Origin: Bacilli bacterium
Lineage (GTDB): Bacteria > Bacillota_I > Bacilli_A > RF39 > UBA660
Length of the DNA stretch: 33,149 bases
Direction of reading: 5' to 3'
Assembly (NCBI GenBank): GCA_017544165.1
Contig: JAFYER010000012.1
Coordinates: 195,538 to 228,686, forward strand
Shown here: one piece after another, positions 31,096-33,149 of the stretch
Position numbering within the stretch: the stretch's first letter is position 1
How the letters are laid out: every line of letters starts with the position of its first letter
Made by a program: the position numbers and the translations under genes
Notes under the pieces: model-generated
Databases searched by the model: none
What the model was told of the DNA's origin: nothing
What the model saw: the letters and a program-made list of their open reading frames with translations, nothing else

Positions 31096-32556
31096 TTATT
31101 CTACCTCTTTTAATTTTTCAAGGATTTTAACCATTGCATATGTATCTAGCTTACAATACTTAAGTAAGTTATTTCTTAAACTATCTAATTCTTTTCCACT
31201 TAAATCTTGCATCATAAAATACGCATTCATCGCTTCGGAGCCATTATGAACTTCCTCTAGGTTGTGATAATCAAGATCCGGATCATCAGGAAATAATGCA
31301 GGTAAAACATATTTAATTGAATATGAACCAGCCATCTTACCATTATAATAATCCATATTATAAAAAGGAACCATTAAATCTTTCATATTGTCATGAATAT
31401 TCATAAGATGCTTCTTTAAATCCGGATAAATATTTGCTAAACGCTTAATGACACTTTTTTCAAAATTCATATTATAAGCTAGACTGCATACATCCATAGG
31501 AATATCCTCACATAGTTTTTCAGCGAGTGTTCTTCTTGGGTCTACCCCAGGATATGCTAAAAACTCTTTATGTTTTAGTTCATCATTTTCAATGTAATGA
31601 AGAGAATATTGAAATGGTACTTGCTCATATGGTCTTTGTTTATCAAGCGAAGGAATAACTTCTTGAAAAGTTTCAAAATCTAAAAAATATAAAGGATAAG
31701 AAAGTGTATTTAAAAACCCTTTAATACTTTCTTTATTAATCAAATCTTCTTTCTTATCTTTATAACCAAGTTCTACTCTTACTTTTTCCTCAATACCACT
31801 ATTTTTTAAATCAGGCAAAGATACAATACCTTCATTAAATAATTTAAACTTTGAAGTACTTCTTAGTCTTTTTAAATCAAATATATTTGGTTTTTCTAAG
31901 CTAGAGGTGCAATATGCAAAATATGGGCATTCATAAGGACTAATACAATTTTTAGATATTGGATTATTGGGTTCTTTTTTGTTGCTTAAAATATTATTTA
32001 AACTATTAATGTTTTTCTCTATTTCATAGTATTTAGACTTAGCTATTTCAGTTACATCTTCAATGTTAAATAGAGAATTTAAATCTAAATCACCATTTCT
32101 TTCATAAAAAGAATTAATATAAACCACACATGCTTTTTCAACATTCATTTCTAATTTTGTTAATACATAATATTGATAAGATATATCCTCAATATAAATA
32201 TCTTTTACTTTCGTAGAGCTTTTTACTTCATATATTTCATATGAATTACCCTTCTTTTTTAAAATATCAACACTACAAAAATTATTATCAAAACAAAATG
32301 ATGCCTCGGTTATAATGGCATTTTCATTATTTTCAATAACCTCATTAGTTTTATCAAGCATTAATGATAAATCCTCACTAAAAGGTATATCAATGTTTTC
32401 TCCGAATAATTTTTTAGCAAGTTCACCAGCCTTTTTACCATTTTCAAAAACAGCTTCATTGTTAATTTCCGTCCCGACTTCAGGATTATTAACATCTAAC
32501 CATAACATTTTAGGACATGTAATTCCTCGACAATATTTAGACTTTGATAAGCTCAT
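31096..32556 (-). CDS. DUF2779 protein: Cas4-like Fe-S PD-(D/E)XK nuclease fused to DEDD-type exonuclease-like domain
   Basis: 486 residues, ATG at 32556 with GAGGT upstream. N-terminal half: Cys9 and Cys14 (SKYCRGITCPKMLW), the nuclease core Asp97 in NFCSVDILKKKG and Glu110/Lys112 in YEIYEVKSSTK, then Cys203/Cys209/Cys215 in NCISPYECPYFAYC. This is the arrangement of Cas4/AddB-type nucleases with an Fe-S cluster. C-terminal half (DUF2779): YFLDFETF (Asp292, Glu294), SLAYNMNFEKSVIKRLA and YCKLDTYAMVKIL match a DEDD/RNase H-like exonuclease fold. It probably processes DNA or RNA ends, but its role is not known. It is alone between uvrB and the Rpn-like gene; no CRISPR genes are near. Confidence 0.85.
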   Translation of the reverse strand: MSLSKSKYCRGITCPKMLWLDVNNPEVGTEINNEAVFENGKKAGELAKKLFGENIDIPFSEDLSLMLDKTNEVIENNENAIITEASFCFDNNFCSVDILKKKGNSYEIYEVKSSTKVKDIYIEDISYQYYVLTKLEMNVEKACVVYINSFYERNGDLDLNSLFNIEDVTEIAKSKYYEIEKNINSLNNILSNKKEPNNPISKNCISPYECPYFAYCTSSLEKPNIFDLKRLRSTSKFKLFNEGIVSLPDLKNSGIEEKVRVELGYKDKKEDLINKESIKGFLNTLSYPLYFLDFETFQEVIPSLDKQRPYEQVPFQYSLHYIENDELKHKEFLAYPGVDPRRTLAEKLCEDIPMDVCSLAYNMNFEKSVIKRLANIYPDLKKHLMNIHDNMKDLMVPFYNMDYYNGKMAGSYSIKYVLPALFPDDPDLDYHNLEEVHNGSEAMNAYFMMQDLSGKELDSLRNNLLKYCKLDTYAMVKILEKLKEVE

Positions 32557-32609
32557 ATTCTACCTCTTTAACTTATTATATCATTTTAGCTAAATAAATA
32601 ATAATTTAA

Positions 32610-32638
32610 TTTTTTTTAACAAATTTGGTTAAAAAAAA
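32610..32638. repeat. 11-bp inverted repeat between the DUF2779 gene and the Rpn-like gene
   Basis: TTTTTTTTAAC (32610-32620) and GTTAAAAAAAA (32628-32638) are perfect complements around a 7-base centre. The arms are mostly A/T runs, so it is a weak hairpin. It lies in the divergent control region of two nuclease genes. Confidence 0.45.
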
Positions 32639-32686
32639 AGGAAATCAGATAAAAACTCGGTATATATAAGGGTGAAAGGAGGTTAA

Positions 32687-33149
32687 ATGTTTTTTACATC
32701 TAGATATGATCGTATTTTTCGTACTATTTTTGTAGATGATACTGATTTTCACTTACTTGAGGCTCTTTTATCTACCTGTTTAGATAAAGATATTAAAATT
32801 ATTAAGATTTTAAAAACTGAACTAAGTGTTAGTTCTAGTAAAGAAAGAGTTAAAAGATTAGATTTACTCGTGGAAACTAATGGTGAAAAAATTAATATTG
32901 AGTTAAATACTAGCTTTGATGATGCTACGAAAGTTAGAAATTTTAATTATTTTACAGCTTTTTATAGTTCTAATGCAAAAATTGGCGAAAGATATGATTA
33001 CAAAACGGAATTTATTCATATTGATCTATCATATCACATGGGACTTAATAAACCTGTATTTACGGATTATTATGTATGTAATAAAGATGGTAATGACTTA
33101 TATATTAACAATTTTAAAATAATTGTTATCAACATGGACAAGATTATGA
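32687..33149 (+). CDS. Rpn/PDDEXK-family transposase-like nuclease (3' end outside window)
   Basis: ATG at 32687 with AAAGGAGG upstream; 154 codons remain open to the window edge. The start SRYDRIFRTIFVDDTDFHLLEALLS is typical of Rpn (recombination-promoting nuclease) and PD-(D/E)XK transposase-like proteins, followed by the core VKRLDLLVETNGEKINIELN, with Asp and Glu in place. The family usually reads IEIQ where this has IELN, so the last active-site position differs. The next stretch, YFTAFYSSNAKIGERYDYKTEFIHI, is also family-like. Members nick or cleave DNA and can promote RecA-independent recombination; many copies per genome are common in gut Firmicutes. Confidence 0.85.
   Translation, partial: MFFTSRYDRIFRTIFVDDTDFHLLEALLSTCLDKDIKIIKILKTELSVSSSKERVKRLDLLVETNGEKINIELNTSFDDATKVRNFNYFTAFYSSNAKIGERYDYKTEFIHIDLSYHMGLNKPVFTDYYVCNKDGNDLYINNFKIIVINMDKIM

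Noticed and set aside
31096-32556. Cas4 of a CRISPR system
   Set aside because: The N-terminal domain is Cas4-like, but it is fused to DUF2779 and there is no repeat-spacer array, cas1 or cas2 in the window.
32610-32638. Intrinsic terminator between the two nuclease genes
   Set aside because: The two genes are divergent, so neither needs a terminator here, and the arms are nearly all A/T; kept only as an inverted repeat.

Overview
The window is AT-rich, gene-dense bacterial chromosome from a low-GC Bacillota (Firmicutes). The evidence is Shine-Dalgarno sites of the AGGAGG/GGTGA type, sigma-A-like promoters, RNase J, a CBS-domain pyrophosphatase, DUF1846, YutD, and several endospore-linked families (SpoVS, YunB, a YutH-like protein, SpmA, SpmB, a DacB-like carboxypeptidase). 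Conserved proteins read through on the standard bacterial code with no need for UGA recoding. Surface proteins with a TYAYF-type N-terminus and dockerin/cohesin modules suggest an uncultured gut or anaerobic Bacilli/Clostridia lineage. The exact taxon cannot be fixed from the sequence alone.

Layout: 1-1713, two tandem secreted or anchored surface proteins (the first cut by the window edge). 1769-5623, a helical ferritin-like protein, an RNase J paralogue with a damaged active site, a NodB-like protein without catalytic residues, a 72-residue acidic peptide, a relic of a YhcG/DUF1016 nuclease, and SSB. 5732-9168, stand-alone SufB, a divergent tail-anchored protein, SpoVS, a DUF308-like membrane protein and UppS. 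9276-11939, DUF1846, a TadE-like protein and five tRNA genes (Phe, Asp, fMet and Ser on minus; Leu on plus). 11980-18093, an NlpC/P60-like protein, an S1-domain protein, a NifU-like scaffold, a YutH-like protein, YutD, YunB and several unassigned proteins. The order yunB..yutD..yutH..nifU-like looks like a compressed form of the Bacillus yun/yut neighbourhood. 18196-21814, a ferredoxin and dac - small protein - spmA - spmB - rluB, the Bacillus dacB-spmAB-rluB order with one insertion. 21959-26702, a two-gene plus-strand operon. 26733-32556, a CPBP protease, CBS-PPase, UvrB and a DUF2779 double nuclease. The window ends in a truncated Rpn/PDDEXK-family gene.

The most interesting system is the operon at 21959-26702. 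It encodes a secreted papain-like (C1A) cysteine protease ending in a type I dockerin, then, one base later, a membrane-anchored protein with an N-terminal cohesin-like domain and three cadherin-like beta-sandwich domains. Together they look like a minimal two-component, cellulosome-style device that docks a protease rather than a glycoside hydrolase on the cell surface. The promoter overlaps a perfect 11-bp inverted repeat, so the operon may have its own regulator.

All family assignments were made by reading motifs in the translated sequence. No database search was run.
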